A program made the translations under genes and the position numbers. From positions 507,275 through 571,274 of the forward strand of contig ML241294.1 in assembly GCA_005239175.1 (NCBI GenBank): 64,000 bases of DNA, given 5' to 3'. The stretch is from a halophilic archaeon SHRA6 (GTDB lineage Archaea; Halobacteriota; Halobacteria; Halobacteriales; Haloferacaceae). Of this stretch, positions 26,510-35,430 are shown in pieces (within the stretch, counting starts at the first letter, position 1; each line of letters starts with the position of its first letter). The notes beneath the pieces were generated by a model, which ran no database searches, was not told the origin of the DNA, and saw only the letters and a program-made list of their open reading frames with translations.

Positions 26510-28198
26510 TTACTGGTTCCGCTGATATTTATTTCGAATGATGATCGCTGCGGCGTTCATGCCCAAGAGCACGACCAACAACGTCACCACGCCTGCGGCC
26601 ATTACGCCGTATCTGAAGTCTGCTTGCGGGTAGTTGACGACCCACGAGTGGATCTGTTTCGGCATCGCGCTGAACTTCGAGAAGATCCCACCAGGCGGCC
26701 GGTAGATCGTCGTCGCCGCGCCGATCAAGATGAGCGGCGCGGTCTCGCCGATCGCCCGACCCAGCGCCAAGATCGTTCCGGTGAGGATACCGGGCATCGC
26801 CTGGGGCAACACGACGTTTCGCGTCGTCTGCCACCGCGTCGCACCCATCCCGTAGGACGCCTGCCGCATCGAGTCCGGCACCGCGCGGATCGCCTCCTGT
26901 GCGGAGATGATGACGATCGGGAGGATCAACAATCCGATCGTGAAGCCACCGACGATCACCGTCCCTAACGGCAGCCCGATGAACCGGACGATGAGCGCCA
27001 GCCCGAGCATGCCGTAGACGACAGACGGAACACCCGCGAGGTTCCCGATGTTGATCTTGATGAGCCGGACAAGCTGGCCGAGCCAGCCGGAGTTCGGCGC
27101 ATACTCCTCGAGATAGATCGCCGCGCCCACACCAACCGGGAACGCCGAGGCGGCGATCACGAGAATCATCAACACCGAGCCGACGAGCGCTGGGTAGATC
27201 CCCGCATCCTCAGCGGTTCGCGAGTGGACCGACGTGAGAAAGCCCCAATCGAGCCACGCGTCAGGGCGAGCGAATCCGAGCGTTTCCGTCGTAACGATCG
27301 CAGCAGCCAGCCCGCCGATGATGACTGCTGGCAAGACCAGTCCGACGATCGCCGACGGGTCGTGGGTTCGCACGCCGTCGAGGTACACGCCGATCGGCAT
27401 CCCGACGGTCACGAATATCACGACTGCCGCCTCGGCGTTCCAGCCAAGTGTCGCGGCGATCGCGCCGGCAGCGAGCGACCCCGCGACCACCGCCCCGAGC
27501 ACGACTGTCCAAGGCGTCTCAATTTCGCGATGATTGCCAACTCGTCTGGCAGCGATCGCGCCGGCCAAGGGACCGAGCGTCACCGCGAGTGCGGTCCACT
27601 CGAGTGGGATGAATGGCGCGACAAGAATGAACGCCCAGATCGGCGAGAGCAGCGCGGGGGTCCCGAGCGGCTCGATCGCCGGGATCCCGGTCACGGTAAT
27701 GATCGCCAGTGCGACGAATACTGCCGCCTGCTCAATAATGTTCATTCGAGGCCGTTTTTGCAAATAGCCATAGAACGCGGCCGCCCCGATCGCCACCGAA
27801 ATCGACACCGCAAACCAGGTGATCGATCCGTATGTTTTGACGATCACGATAACGAGTCCGGCCGCAACAAAGAGTCCACCGAGGATCATCCCGAATGTGT
27901 TACTGCCAACCGTCCGAGCGGTCGGGTTCACCCGTCCGAGTACCAGCCACGTTGCGACCGAGGGCACAACGAACAGCCCGAAGAACGTCAGATGCCAGAC
28001 TGGGTCGGCGGTAAACGGCTCGATCGCGTCGATCGAAACGTAGATCAAAAGCACCGCCACCATCAGAATGCCAAACAGCGTCGCAAACAGCGTCGTGTAC
28101 TCGAAGGCGACGCCGCGGATCCGGCTTACGCTTGATTCGCCACCCCACCAGGATTGTTCCTCAGCATCGGTCGATACCTCAGGGGTTTCGGTCGCCAC
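26510..28198 (-). CDS. pstA: Phosphate ABC transporter permease PstA (long form)
   Basis: 562 residues from GTG 28198, about twice the length of bacterial PstA. The last ~250 residues are the permease core: [32 protein letters not shown] and the EAA-type loop [20 protein letters not shown]. The first ~290 residues carry about nine additional hydrophobic segments. Such long PstA forms are, to my recollection, common in haloarchaea, so this may be family-normal rather than a local fusion. The function of the extra helices is unknown. Confidence 0.93.
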   Translation of the reverse strand: MATETPEVSTDAEEQSWWGGESSVSRIRGVAFEYTTLFATLFGILMVAVLLIYVSIDAIEPFTADPVWHLTFFGLFVVPSVATWLVLGRVNPTARTVGSNTFGMILGGLFVAAGLVIVIVKTYGSITWFAVSISVAIGAAAFYGYLQKRPRMNIIEQAAVFVALAIITVTGIPAIEPLGTPALLSPIWAFILVAPFIPLEWTALAVTLGPLAGAIAARRVGNHREIETPWTVVLGAVVAGSLAAGAIAATLGWNAEAAVVIFVTVGMPIGVYLDGVRTHDPSAIVGLVLPAVIIGGLAAAIVTTETLGFARPDAWLDWGFLTSVHSRTAEDAGIYPALVGSVLMILVIAASAFPVGVGAAIYLEEYAPNSGWLGQLVRLIKINIGNLAGVPSVVYGMLGLALIVRFIGLPLGTVIVGGFTIGLLILPIVIISAQEAIRAVPDSMRQASYGMGATRWQTTRNVVLPQAMPGILTGTILALGRAIGETAPLILIGAATTIYRPPGGIFSKFSAMPKQIHSWVVNYPQADFRYGVMAAGVVTLLVVLLGMNAAAIIIRNKYQRNQ

Positions 28199-28231
28199 GT
28201 CAGCTCACCTCCCGAGCAACAACGGCTCCAG

Positions 28232-29188
28232 TCATTGGTACTCCTCCCGGAACCGGTTGGCGACGATATCGCTTGTGAGGTTCATCAAAAAGGTCATTGT
28301 AAACAGAAGCAGTCCGATCGCGAACAGCGAGTAAAAGGCGGTCGTCCCGCCGGCGAGGTCGCTTAATCCGAGATTGATGATCGCCGCCGTCATCGTCGAC
28401 CCGGAGTTCGTCGCGATGTAGGCGATCTCGGCAGGAACGTCGGCAATACTCTCTGGAGCAAACATTCGTGCGCGCATTCCCATCGCGACCGTGACGATCA
28501 TGGTCTCACCGATCGCCCGCGAGAGCGCGAGGATGAACGACGCGAAGATTCCCGAGACCGCCGCGGGAATGACGACGCCGGTCGACACCTCGAACTTGGT
28601 GGCACCCATCCCGTAGCCGGCCTGCCGCAGCGAATCGGGAACCGCGCTCATCGCGTCTTCTGAAAGGCTCGACACCATTGGGATAATCATGATGCCGACC
28701 ATGAGCGACGCGCTGAGGACGTTGAACGTGCTGAGCTCGATCCCGATGAACTCGAGCGCGGGCGTGATGTACACGAGCGCGAAGTAGCCGTACACGACCG
28801 TTGGGATCCCCGCAAGAACCTCAAGGGCCGGTTTGAGGATCGATCGGGTCCGATCGCTCGCGTACTCGCTCAGATAGACCGCGGCAGAGACGCCGATCGG
28901 CACCGCGATTACCGCGGCCAGAAACGTCACCGCGAGCGTCCCCGTCACGAGCGGAAGCACGCCGAACTCGATCGGGTTGATCGACGGGCTCCACCGCGTC
29001 CCAGTGAGGAACGCGATCACAGAGACCTCGCTGAAAAACCGGAGCGCATCAAACAGCAGCGTCCCGATGATGGCGAGCGTCACCGCGATAGACAACGCCG
29101 CACACAGGAAAAACACCGTCCCGTAGATCCGCTCTCTCGTCGAGCGGACCTCCGTGCCGGTTAGCTCCGGTGATGAATCATAGGCCAT
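28232..29188 (-). CDS. pstC: Phosphate ABC transporter permease PstC
   Basis: 318 residues, six predicted membrane helices. The core has YLSEYASDRTRSILKPALE, AGIPTVVYGYFAL and the EAA loop DSLRQAGYGMGATKFEV, nearly the same as in PstA. With PstA it forms the phosphate channel. The gene begins 52 bp after pstS and ends 33 bp before pstA, so the operon reads pstS-C-A-B-phoU. Confidence 0.95.
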   Translation of the reverse strand: MAYDSSPELTGTEVRSTRERIYGTVFFLCAALSIAVTLAIIGTLLFDALRFFSEVSVIAFLTGTRWSPSINPIEFGVLPLVTGTLAVTFLAAVIAVPIGVSAAVYLSEYASDRTRSILKPALEVLAGIPTVVYGYFALVYITPALEFIGIELSTFNVLSASLMVGIMIIPMVSSLSEDAMSAVPDSLRQAGYGMGATKFEVSTGVVIPAAVSGIFASFILALSRAIGETMIVTVAMGMRARMFAPESIADVPAEIAYIATNSGSTMTAAIINLGLSDLAGGTTAFYSLFAIGLLLFTMTFLMNLTSDIVANRFREEYQ

Positions 29189-29240
29189 GTTGTATGGAAT
29201 TTCTTACGAATAAAAATATGTGCGGATTTCAGTTTCAGAG

Positions 29241-30290
29241 TTAGTTGACCGTGTCGTCGATCTTCGAGACGTTCTCTGCGGCCTGGTCGTCACTAGCGGG
29301 CACGTACCCGACATCGGAAACGAACGAGGTGTTGACCCGCTCCATGTAGAACCGCAGGAACTCCTCGACCTGTGGTTTCTCTTGAAGATACTCTTCGTTC
29401 ACGTAAATGAAAAGCGGCCGAGCCATTGGGTAGCTGCCGTCCTTGGCGTTATCAAGTCCGGGTGCCGTACAGCCGCTGCCGCCGTCGATCTCGAGGCCTT
29501 TGATGCTGTCCTCGTTTTCGTCGTAGTACGCGAAGCCGAAAAAGCCCATTGCGTACTGGTTACCCTGGATAAGCTGAACGATCGTGTTGTCGTCTTCGGT
29601 CGGCTCGTAGTCGCTGCGGATTGACCCAGCCTCGCCGATGATGTTCTCAGTGAACCAATCGAAGGTCCCGGAGGTGTCGGCCGGACCGCCGAGTTCGAAC
29701 TCCTCGTCGGGCCAGTCAGGATCAACATCCGCCCACGTCTCTGCGCCGTCGGGCTGCCAGATCTCGGCCAGCTGTTCGACGGTCATGCAGTCGACCCAGT
29801 CGGCCTCGTTGTTAACGGCCATGGTGAGTGCGTCCCCGCCAACCTGGAATTCGATCGGTTCGACGCCGTTCTCACGGCACTTTTCGAGCTCTTCTTCCTT
29901 GATTGGGCGCGATGCCCCGTTGATGTCCGAGTCACCGAGCGAGAAGAAATTCTCGAAGCCGCCACCCGAACCCGTCGACTCAAGCGAGATGTTGACGTCG
30001 TCGTATTCGGCCTGGAACTCCTCGGCCATGGCCTCGTTGATCGGGAACACGGTACTGCTGCCGGTGATGCTGATGTCTCCGGAGACGCTACCGCCGTCGT
30101 CGCCGTTGCCACCGTTGCCGTCGTCTCCGTTGCCGTTGCCGCCGTTTCCATTGCCGCCGTTGCCGTTACCACCGTTGCCGTTCCCACCATCGTTCGCCGT
30201 ACACCCGGCGATCCCGATCGCGGTCGCTGCCCCTGTGGTTGCAATAAAATTACGACGCGAGACGATGGACCGATCGTTCTGGTTTGCCAT
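29241..30290 (-). CDS. pstS: Phosphate-binding lipoprotein PstS
   Basis: 349 residues from ATG 30290. The N-terminus has a twin-arginine motif (SRRNF) followed by a hydrophobic stretch and lipobox GIAGC, so it is a Tat-exported lipoprotein, the usual halophile route. Residues ~36-70 are a Gly/Asn-rich linker (repeats of GGNGN), then the PstS fold with ITGSSTVFPI, STGSGGGFENF and an RPIKEEEL segment. It captures phosphate outside the cell and delivers it to PstCA. Confidence 0.95.
   Translation of the reverse strand: MANQNDRSIVSRRNFIATTGAATAIGIAGCTANDGGNGNGGNGNGGNGNGGNGNGDDGNGGNGDDGGSVSGDISITGSSTVFPINEAMAEEFQAEYDDVNISLESTGSGGGFENFFSLGDSDINGASRPIKEEELEKCRENGVEPIEFQVGGDALTMAVNNEADWVDCMTVEQLAEIWQPDGAETWADVDPDWPDEEFELGGPADTSGTFDWFTENIIGEAGSIRSDYEPTEDDNTIVQLIQGNQYAMGFFGFAYYDENEDSIKGLEIDGGSGCTAPGLDNAKDGSYPMARPLFIYVNEEYLQEKPQVEEFLRFYMERVNTSFVSDVGYVPASDDQAAENVSKIDDTVN
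30075..30190 (-). repeat. GGNGN linker repeat in pstS
   Basis: About 115 bp of repeated ccgttgccgccgtt-like units on the plus strand, encoding Gly/Asn/Asp repeats right after the lipid-anchored Cys. It is in frame and acts as a flexible tether between the membrane anchor and the binding domain. Confidence 0.85.
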
Positions 30291-30617
30291 CACTGTTTGG
30301 TGGATTCCTGAGGGATAAATACGATGCTATTACTTCTATATAGTTCTACGTTTTGCTCCGTAATTTTCTCGAATAAGAACCAGTTGTCTGTAGATACATG
30401 CGCAACTCTATCTTTTTCAGAGTAATAGACACATACCTACTGTCTGAATAAACTAATCTGCGTATATTTTCAATCAATTCAGCGTATGCCATTTTCATAT
30501 CTAGCTGTCGAAAAAATAATTATCAGTAATTACCACACATACTGGCAGATCGTTTTGATGACGGGGATATTGTTCGAAGGGACAACGTTATAAATATCTT
30601 GAGCCAAATATATAGAT
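30291..30617. promoter_or_regulatory. AT-rich divergent promoter region pstS / abrB-phoU
   Basis: 327 bp clearly richer in A+T than the flanks. On the plus side TTATAAAT (30588-30595) is centred 26 bp before the ATG at 30618, a good leaderless promoter. On the minus side there are several TATA-like candidates (AACTATATAG, GTATTTATCC) 20-55 bp before pstS. No gene is visible in the rest; extensive space suggests regulator binding sites for phosphate control, though I cannot define a specific box. Confidence 0.65.
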
Positions 30618-31616
30618 ATGGAGACCCGGAAGGTGCAAGTCACTGGCGGATCGACGTACACGGTCTCGATTCCAAAGAGCTGGGCGACCGAAAACGGGGT
30701 CAACGCGGGCAGCGTGGTCGAGTTCTATCCAGAAAGCGACTCGCTATTTATGACGCCAAAGACCGAGGAGGATCGGACCGAGGGCACACTCGACATTACT
30801 GACCTTCACGAACAGGAGCTCATGCGCGCGGTGATGACGATGTACGTCAGCGGCTTCGATATCATCGCGCTCGAAAGCAGCACGATCACGACCGATCAAC
30901 GCCGGACGATCCGGCAGGCAACCCAGAGCCTCGTCGGGCTCGAGGTGCTCGAAGAGACTGCCGATCGGATCGTCATCCGCGATCTGCTCGACTCCTCGGA
31001 GCTGTCGATCCACAACGCGGTCACCCGGATGCGGCTCATTTCTCTGTCGATGCTCGACGATGCGCTAACTGCGCTCGCAGACCTCGACACCGAACTTGCC
31101 GAGGACGTAATCCAGCGTGACGAGGACGTCGATCGGCTCTGGATGGTCGTCTCGCGCATCTTCCGATCGACCCTCCGCACCCCAAAAGCCGCAGAAGAGC
31201 TCGGCCTGCCGCGGGAGGTCTGTTTCGACTACCACTCGAGCGCCCGTCAGCTCGAACGGATCGGCGACCACGCGACCAAAATCGCCCACCTCACAAAGAA
31301 CATCGAGCAACCAGTCCCCGAAGAAGTGATCGACGCCCTCGAAGAACTGCACGCCGACGCCGTCGACGTGATCGACAAGGGGATGGACGCCCTCTTTACC
31401 GACGAGAGCAGCGAGGCAACCCAGCTCGCAAACGAGGCCCGTGAGGCGGTCCAGGAGATCGACGCACACGCCCGAACGATCGACGAACTGCTCCGTGACC
31501 TCGATCCGGCCCGCGCACAGCATCTCGGACTGATCGTCGATTCGGTTTCTCGCAGTGCCGACTACGGCGGCAACATCGCCGAAACCGCCTTACAAAAGGC
31601 TGCACCGACCCCGTGA
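30618..31616 (+). CDS. AbrB-like / PhoU-domain phosphate regulator
   Basis: 332 residues. Residues 1-45 (METRKVQVTGGSTYTVSIPK, SWATENGV, GSVVEFY) form a SpoVT/AbrB-type DNA-binding hairpin; residues ~110-330 are PhoU-like helices with the signature QLERIGDHATKIAHL. This architecture is typical of archaeal phosphate regulators that sense via PhoU and bind DNA directly. It is divergent from pstS across a shared AT-rich promoter region, so it likely controls the pst operon. It is a second PhoU protein in the locus, distinct from the one at 24864. Confidence 0.92.
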   Translation: METRKVQVTGGSTYTVSIPKSWATENGVNAGSVVEFYPESDSLFMTPKTEEDRTEGTLDITDLHEQELMRAVMTMYVSGFDIIALESSTITTDQRRTIRQATQSLVGLEVLEETADRIVIRDLLDSSELSIHNAVTRMRLISLSMLDDALTALADLDTELAEDVIQRDEDVDRLWMVVSRIFRSTLRTPKAAEELGLPREVCFDYHSSARQLERIGDHATKIAHLTKNIEQPVPEEVIDALEELHADAVDVIDKGMDALFTDESSEATQLANEAREAVQEIDAHARTIDELLRDLDPARAQHLGLIVDSVSRSADYGGNIAETALQKAAPTP

Positions 31617-31631
31617 TCGAGGTGCAATTTC

Positions 31632-32456
31632 CTACTCAGCACCCATCCCGCCCGCCGCGTGCCGGTAGACAAACTCCCGGAGTAGCTTCCCGCCGAGCGC
31701 TGCGGCCTGGCCGTCGTCGCGATCGTTGACCTCCACGATATCAAACCCATCGCAGGCGGGCGCAACGGCGCGGACGACGTCGCGCATTTCCCGTGCAGAC
31801 AGCCCGAACGGCTCCATCGTCCCCGTCCCGGGCGCGACCGAGGGATCGGCGCCGTCAATATCGACCGAGAGGTAGACCGATCGCCCCTCGAAGCGTGGCG
31901 GATCCGCGAGCCACGATCGCACGTCCTCGGGAGCGACAACTGTCACGTCGTCTTCGGCGGCGCGATCCCACTCCTCAGGAGAGCCGGTTCGCGCGCCGAG
32001 AATGATCGCTTCGTCGGCAGTGTCGAGCACATGTCGTGTCACGCACGCGTGGCTCCACTCGTTGCCGTCGTACTCAGTCCGGAGGTCGAGGTGGGCGTCG
32101 AGACAGACGAAGACATCTGGCTCGACCGCCTCGACGCCGGCAGCGGTGACGGTGTGTTCACCGCCGATCGTCACCGGGATCGCGTCGTCCCACACCGCAG
32201 CACGGAGCTCGCTGGCGAGGTGATCGAGGTACTCGCGAGCGTCGTCCCACGCGTGGACATCGCCAGCGTCGTGAACCGCGAGGTCGGAAAAAAACGAGTC
32301 GGTGAATCGGTCGTAATCGTCGTACGTTGCCGCGAAGCGGCGGACCCGATCGGGTCCGAACCGCGTCCCGGGTTGGAACGTTGTCGAGATGTCCAACGGT
32401 GCGCCGACGATTACGTAGATGGCCACGTCCCGTTCGGCGGTCGCACCGGGGAACAT
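31632..32456 (-). CDS. speB: Agmatinase (ureohydrolase)
   Basis: 274 residues of the arginase/agmatinase fold. Mn-binding motifs: GGEH (98-101), DAHLDLR (120-126), SVDIDGADP (197-205). The start directly follows the aIF5A stop (eIF5A stop 32457, speB start 32456), so they are an operon. In haloarchaea an agmatinase-like gene next to aIF5A has been tied to hypusine/deoxyhypusine formation on aIF5A through an agmatine intermediate. Thus its physiological substrate could be protein-bound aminopropyl-agmatine rather than free agmatine; this is established for relatives and inferred here. Confidence 0.9.
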   Translation of the reverse strand: MFPGATAERDVAIYVIVGAPLDISTTFQPGTRFGPDRVRRFAATYDDYDRFTDSFFSDLAVHDAGDVHAWDDAREYLDHLASELRAAVWDDAIPVTIGGEHTVTAAGVEAVEPDVFVCLDAHLDLRTEYDGNEWSHACVTRHVLDTADEAIILGARTGSPEEWDRAAEDDVTVVAPEDVRSWLADPPRFEGRSVYLSVDIDGADPSVAPGTGTMEPFGLSAREMRDVVRAVAPACDGFDIVEVNDRDDGQAAALGGKLLREFVYRHAAGGMGAE

Positions 32457-32831
32457 CTACACAACCTTGCGCTGTCCCTCGTACTCGAGGTATTCGATCT
32501 CGTCGCCGTTCGAGAAGTCCTCGCCCTCGGGGATCCGCATTGTGAACGTCTCGTAGGTGTCGAGGTCCATAACCTGCGCGTCGTCGCCGGTGACGGAGAC
32601 GACCTGCCCGCCCTTCCGCTCGATAATTGGGACCCATACCTTCGCGTCGACCGGCTGGCTCAGGCTCCGTTTTTTGTCGTCGAAGACGCCCTTGCCCTCG
32701 ACACGAGCCTTCGCGCTGCCGTGTTTGCCCGGCTTTGCGGTGCTGTAGTGGTTGATTTTACACGGCGAATCGTCCATCATCACGTAGCTTCCCTCCTGCA
32801 GTTCGCGAACCTGCTTTTGTTCTCGTGGCAT
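32457..32831 (-). CDS. Translation factor aIF5A
   Basis: 124 residues from ATG 32831, the normal archaeal length. The hypusination site is Lys36 in KPGKHGSAK. It is an SH3-like N-domain plus an OB-fold C-domain; the factor binds the ribosomal E-site region and relieves stalls such as poly-proline. Directly upstream of, and touching, speB, which supports a shared role in the hypusine pathway. A long in-frame extension upstream to 33155 covers the divergent promoter and is rejected. Confidence 0.96.
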   Translation of the reverse strand: MPREQKQVRELQEGSYVMMDDSPCKINHYSTAKPGKHGSAKARVEGKGVFDDKKRSLSQPVDAKVWVPIIERKGGQVVSVTGDDAQVMDLDTYETFTMRIPEGEDFSNGDEIEYLEYEGQRKVV

Positions 32832-32957
32832 ATCCACAGATTCCGCTGCAGGTGGTATAAATGGATTGATACCGTCCGGTTCTCTCGTACCGCAGGAACG
32901 TTTCCACCACGGAGATTCGCCGAAACAACAATGTAGACGATCGTTCAACACGGCACC

Positions 32958-33569
32958 ATGTCGATCGTACTGGGCGGATTCATCGGGCTCGCGATCGTGT
33001 TCACGGCGGCCATGTTCTGGCTGCTCATACAGGCGACGGAGAATGCGAGCGAGCAGAAGTCGGACGCAAACGTGGCGCTGTCGGCGTCGTTCGACACGGT
33101 ACTCGAACTCGCTGAGCCGCCGACGATCGATTCGGTTCATCACGTCAACGACCACCTCGACGGTGACTCAATCTTCGTGGTGACGGTCGAGTTCGACCTC
33201 GACACTGATCACGAGCCCGATCGCCAGACTGCGTACGAGTTGGCCGCGAAGGCCGTGCGATCGGTTCGATCGGCGTTCGCTTCGGATCACGTGCGAAGCT
33301 ACGATGTGGTGTTCCGCTACGGTGACGCCTCGTGGGGTGGACTTGGATCGAAGCCCGGGCGACGGATCGCCGTGACGCTCGAACTAGCCGACCGGCTCGA
33401 TCGCGAGCCGTCGTTCGACGCCGCGGCGCTCCAAGCGGCGATCGAGACGGCCGACAACGGCGACAGCGAGATCCCGCCGATCGCGTGGGGCGAGCCGCTC
33501 CGCTACAATGGGGGCGGACAATCGACGGTCGTTGCCGGATCGACTGCGGCGACAACCATCACGAACTAA
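32958..33569 (+). CDS. Membrane-anchored protein of unknown function
   Basis: 203 residues: one N-terminal hydrophobic helix (residues 4-24, [20 protein letters not shown]), then a mixed alpha/beta soluble part that is likely outside or at the membrane face, ending in a Thr/Ala-rich tail (STAATTITN). No catalytic or metal motif is recognised. Divergent from aIF5A with a 126-bp gap and followed by a T-rich stretch that may terminate it. Composition is normal for the genome, so it is a real gene, not a shadow. Confidence 0.7.
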   Translation: MSIVLGGFIGLAIVFTAAMFWLLIQATENASEQKSDANVALSASFDTVLELAEPPTIDSVHHVNDHLDGDSIFVVTVEFDLDTDHEPDRQTAYELAAKAVRSVRSAFASDHVRSYDVVFRYGDASWGGLGSKPGRRIAVTLELADRLDREPSFDAAALQAAIETADNGDSEIPPIAWGEPLRYNGGGQSTVVAGSTAATTITN

Positions 33570-33630
33570 TATTCTTATTATCTCGTTTTTGAGCGTTTTG
33601 AGGGCTCTAGCGAGGGTTTTTGACTTTTCA
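33570..33630 (+). terminator. Possible T-rich terminator
   Basis: Several T runs (about ttattatctcgttttt, gcgtttt, ggtttttgactttt) follow the stop at 33569. Archaeal termination often uses T tracts without a hairpin. The same stretch might also hold the promoter of the DoxX-like gene, so the call is tentative. Confidence 0.4.
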
Positions 33631-33651
33631 GCCCGTATCAATAGATGAGTA

Positions 33652-34152
33652 ATGAGCCTCTCAGAAACGACCGAGCGGGACGGCCGCGCTGGCGGCACCG
33701 ATCGGCTGGAATCAGCGAAAGAGCGGTTCGATCAGGTCGATCGCCGGATCGCTGACACCATGGATCGGCTTGGGATTCCAACGCTGCGTGTCGCGCTCGG
33801 AATCGTATTCATCTGGTTCGGCGGGCTGAAGGTCATCGGCGGCAGCCCGGCGGCAGATCTCGTTGCGGCCACCGTCTACGTCGTCCCCCCGGAGCAGTTC
33901 GTCCCGATACTCGGCGTCTGGGAGGTGTTAATCGGGCTCTGTCTGTTGTACCGGCCGTTGATCCGCGTCGGGATCCTGTTGTTGTTCCTGCAGATGCCAG
34001 GGACGTTCCTCCCGATCGTGTTGCTGCCCGAGGTCGTCTTCGTGACGTTTCCACACGAACTCACCGTCGAGGGCCAGTACATCATCAAGAACCTCGTTAT
34101 TATTGGCGCGGCGCTGGTGGTTGGTGGAACCGTTCGGGCTGACGAAGAGTAG
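33652..34152 (+). CDS. DoxX-like membrane protein
   Basis: 166 residues. About 40 polar residues are followed by four hydrophobic helices (LRVALGIVFIWFGGLKVIG; VPILGVWEVLIGLCLLY; RVGILLLFLQMPGTFLPIVL; IIKNLVIIGAALVVGG). The spacing and the FGGLKV...WEVLIG pattern match DoxX/DUF417-type proteins, whose biochemical role is often oxidoreductive or unknown. It may be anchored quinone- or thiol-related, but this cannot be shown. It stands alone. Confidence 0.7.
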   Translation: MSLSETTERDGRAGGTDRLESAKERFDQVDRRIADTMDRLGIPTLRVALGIVFIWFGGLKVIGGSPAADLVAATVYVVPPEQFVPILGVWEVLIGLCLLYRPLIRVGILLLFLQMPGTFLPIVLLPEVVFVTFPHELTVEGQYIIKNLVIIGAALVVGGTVRADEE

Positions 34153-34154
34153 TG

Positions 34155-34325
34155 TCGATCGCTGCTACGATCGTGGATCCAGGGCGATCGCTGCCACGAT
34201 CGTTGATTCTGGCTAATCGCCGCTACAACGGTTGGTGCTGGTCGATCGTTGATTCTGGTCGATCGCTGCCACGACAACTGACTCTGGCCGATCGCGCTGT
34301 TCCCGGCGATCGCCGTGCGATAGCA
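34155..34325. repeat. Degenerate ~29-30 bp GATCGCTGCYACGATCG repeats
   Basis: At least five imperfect units of the form GATCGCTGCCACGATCGTTGATTCTGGTC fill the space between the DoxX-like gene and the DUF393 gene, some truncated. All share GATCG boundaries and the CTGG end. They look like a decayed minisatellite. Confidence 0.7.
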
Positions 34326-34340
34326 GACGATATATGTCTG
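34324..34340 (+). promoter_or_regulatory. Palindrome over TATA box of DUF393 gene
   Basis: CAGAC-GATATAT-GTCTG: the TATA-like core sits in the centre of perfect 5-bp arms, about 28 bp before the ATG at 34360. Placement fits a leaderless promoter with an operator on top. Confidence 0.55.
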
Positions 34341-34359
34341 TTCAGCCCGTAGTAATTCC

Positions 34360-34794
34360 ATGACTGTGTACGACTCTGTCCTTATTTTCGACGGCGAGTG
34401 TCCCTACTGCTCTGTCGCGGCCCGGGCGCTCAACCAGATTGACGACATTGGTGCGATCTCGTGGTACGACGACGCTGCCCAGGCGTTCCTCAAGTCACAG
34501 TTCGGTGCGACGCCCTTCGCGATGGTGCTCGTCGACGTGACCAAACGACGAGTGTACGGCGGCCGCGCAGCCGCAAAGGAACTGGCCGAGCGAGCTGGCA
34601 TGCCATCGCTTGTCGGCTCGCTAGTGAGAGACAATTACGATACGATCGCTCACGTCGTCGGTGTCGCCAGCAACCGCGGGCGCGATCCCGACGACCTCCA
34701 CGAGGAGTACCGCCTGAGCAAGGACGGCAAGGCGGCATTCGATCGGCTTGCCGCAGCCGCCAGCGATCGAACGACTCCACCAGTGAAGACGTGA
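34360..34794 (+). CDS. DCC-family thiol-disulfide oxidoreductase (DUF393)
   Basis: 144 residues. The DUF393 signature is at the N-terminus: FDGECPYCSVAAR with Cys14 and Cys17 of the CPYC pair, preceded by a hydrophobic strand (YDSVLIF). Family members have a thioredoxin-like redox Cys pair, but substrates are mostly unknown. A palindrome overlaps its promoter, which suggests regulation. It is followed by a convergent universal stress gene. Confidence 0.85.
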   Translation: MTVYDSVLIFDGECPYCSVAARALNQIDDIGAISWYDDAAQAFLKSQFGATPFAMVLVDVTKRRVYGGRAAAKELAERAGMPSLVGSLVRDNYDTIAHVVGVASNRGRDPDDLHEEYRLSKDGKAAFDRLAAAASDRTTPPVKT

Positions 34795-34852
34795 GACAGC
34801 CACCAGTCAAGAGACAGTACTGCTCAGTTCGGACGCACTGATCGGTCGATCG

Positions 34853-35287
34853 CTACGGAACGAGGACGACAGGGACTGATTCTTCTTCCAGCACCTTTCC
34901 GGCCGTGCTGTCGGCAAAGGAGGCGTCGGCGAACGTGTTGTCGGCGTATCCCATCACGACAGTATCGATATCTTCGGCCTGAACCGTTTCGCGGATTCGC
35001 TCTTTCACCTGGCTCATCGACGTGATGTCGGTTACAGACTCGATCGATACCTCAACGGACACCCCGAGCTCGTCGGCAAGGCTTTGGATCTCGACTGCAC
35101 CCATGTTCTCTTCGATGTTGATCGTATCCGCTGAGAGGTGGATCGCCGTCACCTGCAGGTCGTCGTCACCCCCGAACGTCTCAAGCGCGTATCTGACGAC
35201 CCGCTCGCTCGCCGGCGAAAACCCAAACGCCGCCTGCGGAACGAGACTCTCGACAGGGACGATGTCGAATGGGACCAGTACGTGCAT
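34853..35287 (-). CDS. Universal stress protein family (UspA)
   Basis: 144 residues from ATG 35287 (MHVLVPFDIVP), the standard UspA start; a 15-residue extension to ATG 35332 is also possible. UspA-type fold: VPFD start, ASERVVRYALETFG helix, and ends with GYADNTFADASFADSTAGKV and VPVVLVP. The usual ATP-binding G-2x-G-9x-G(S/T) motif is not obvious. Such proteins respond to stress; the molecular role here is unknown. Confidence 0.8.
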   Translation of the reverse strand: MHVLVPFDIVPVESLVPQAAFGFSPASERVVRYALETFGGDDDLQVTAIHLSADTINIEENMGAVEIQSLADELGVSVEVSIESVTDITSMSQVKERIRETVQAEDIDTVVMGYADNTFADASFADSTAGKVLEEESVPVVLVP

Positions 35288-35370
35288 ACCGCTCGGTAGC
35301 TCCTCAGGGTACAAACGTCTAACGGCTGTCATGATTTTGTGAGTGATCGTCCACCGACGCCTGTGGAGAC

Positions 35371-35389
35371 ACATATATCTATTATATGT
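35371..35389. promoter_or_regulatory. Perfect palindrome between usp and eamA (divergent)
   Basis: ACATATA-TCTAT-TATATGT, 7-bp arms with a 5-bp spacer, lies between two divergent genes and overlaps TATA-like sequence for both (TATATGTATAAG on the plus strand). It could be a bidirectional operator. Regulators nearby: a Bat-type HTH gene downstream of eamA. Confidence 0.6.
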
Positions 35390-35430
35390 ATAAGCCCTGC
35401 GGCGAAACCGATCGGACCCCAAACACGTGT

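Noticed and set aside
27224-28135. Plus-strand frame of ~303 codons over pstA
   Set aside because: Antisense of a confirmed gene; Arg/Asp/His-rich without any motif.
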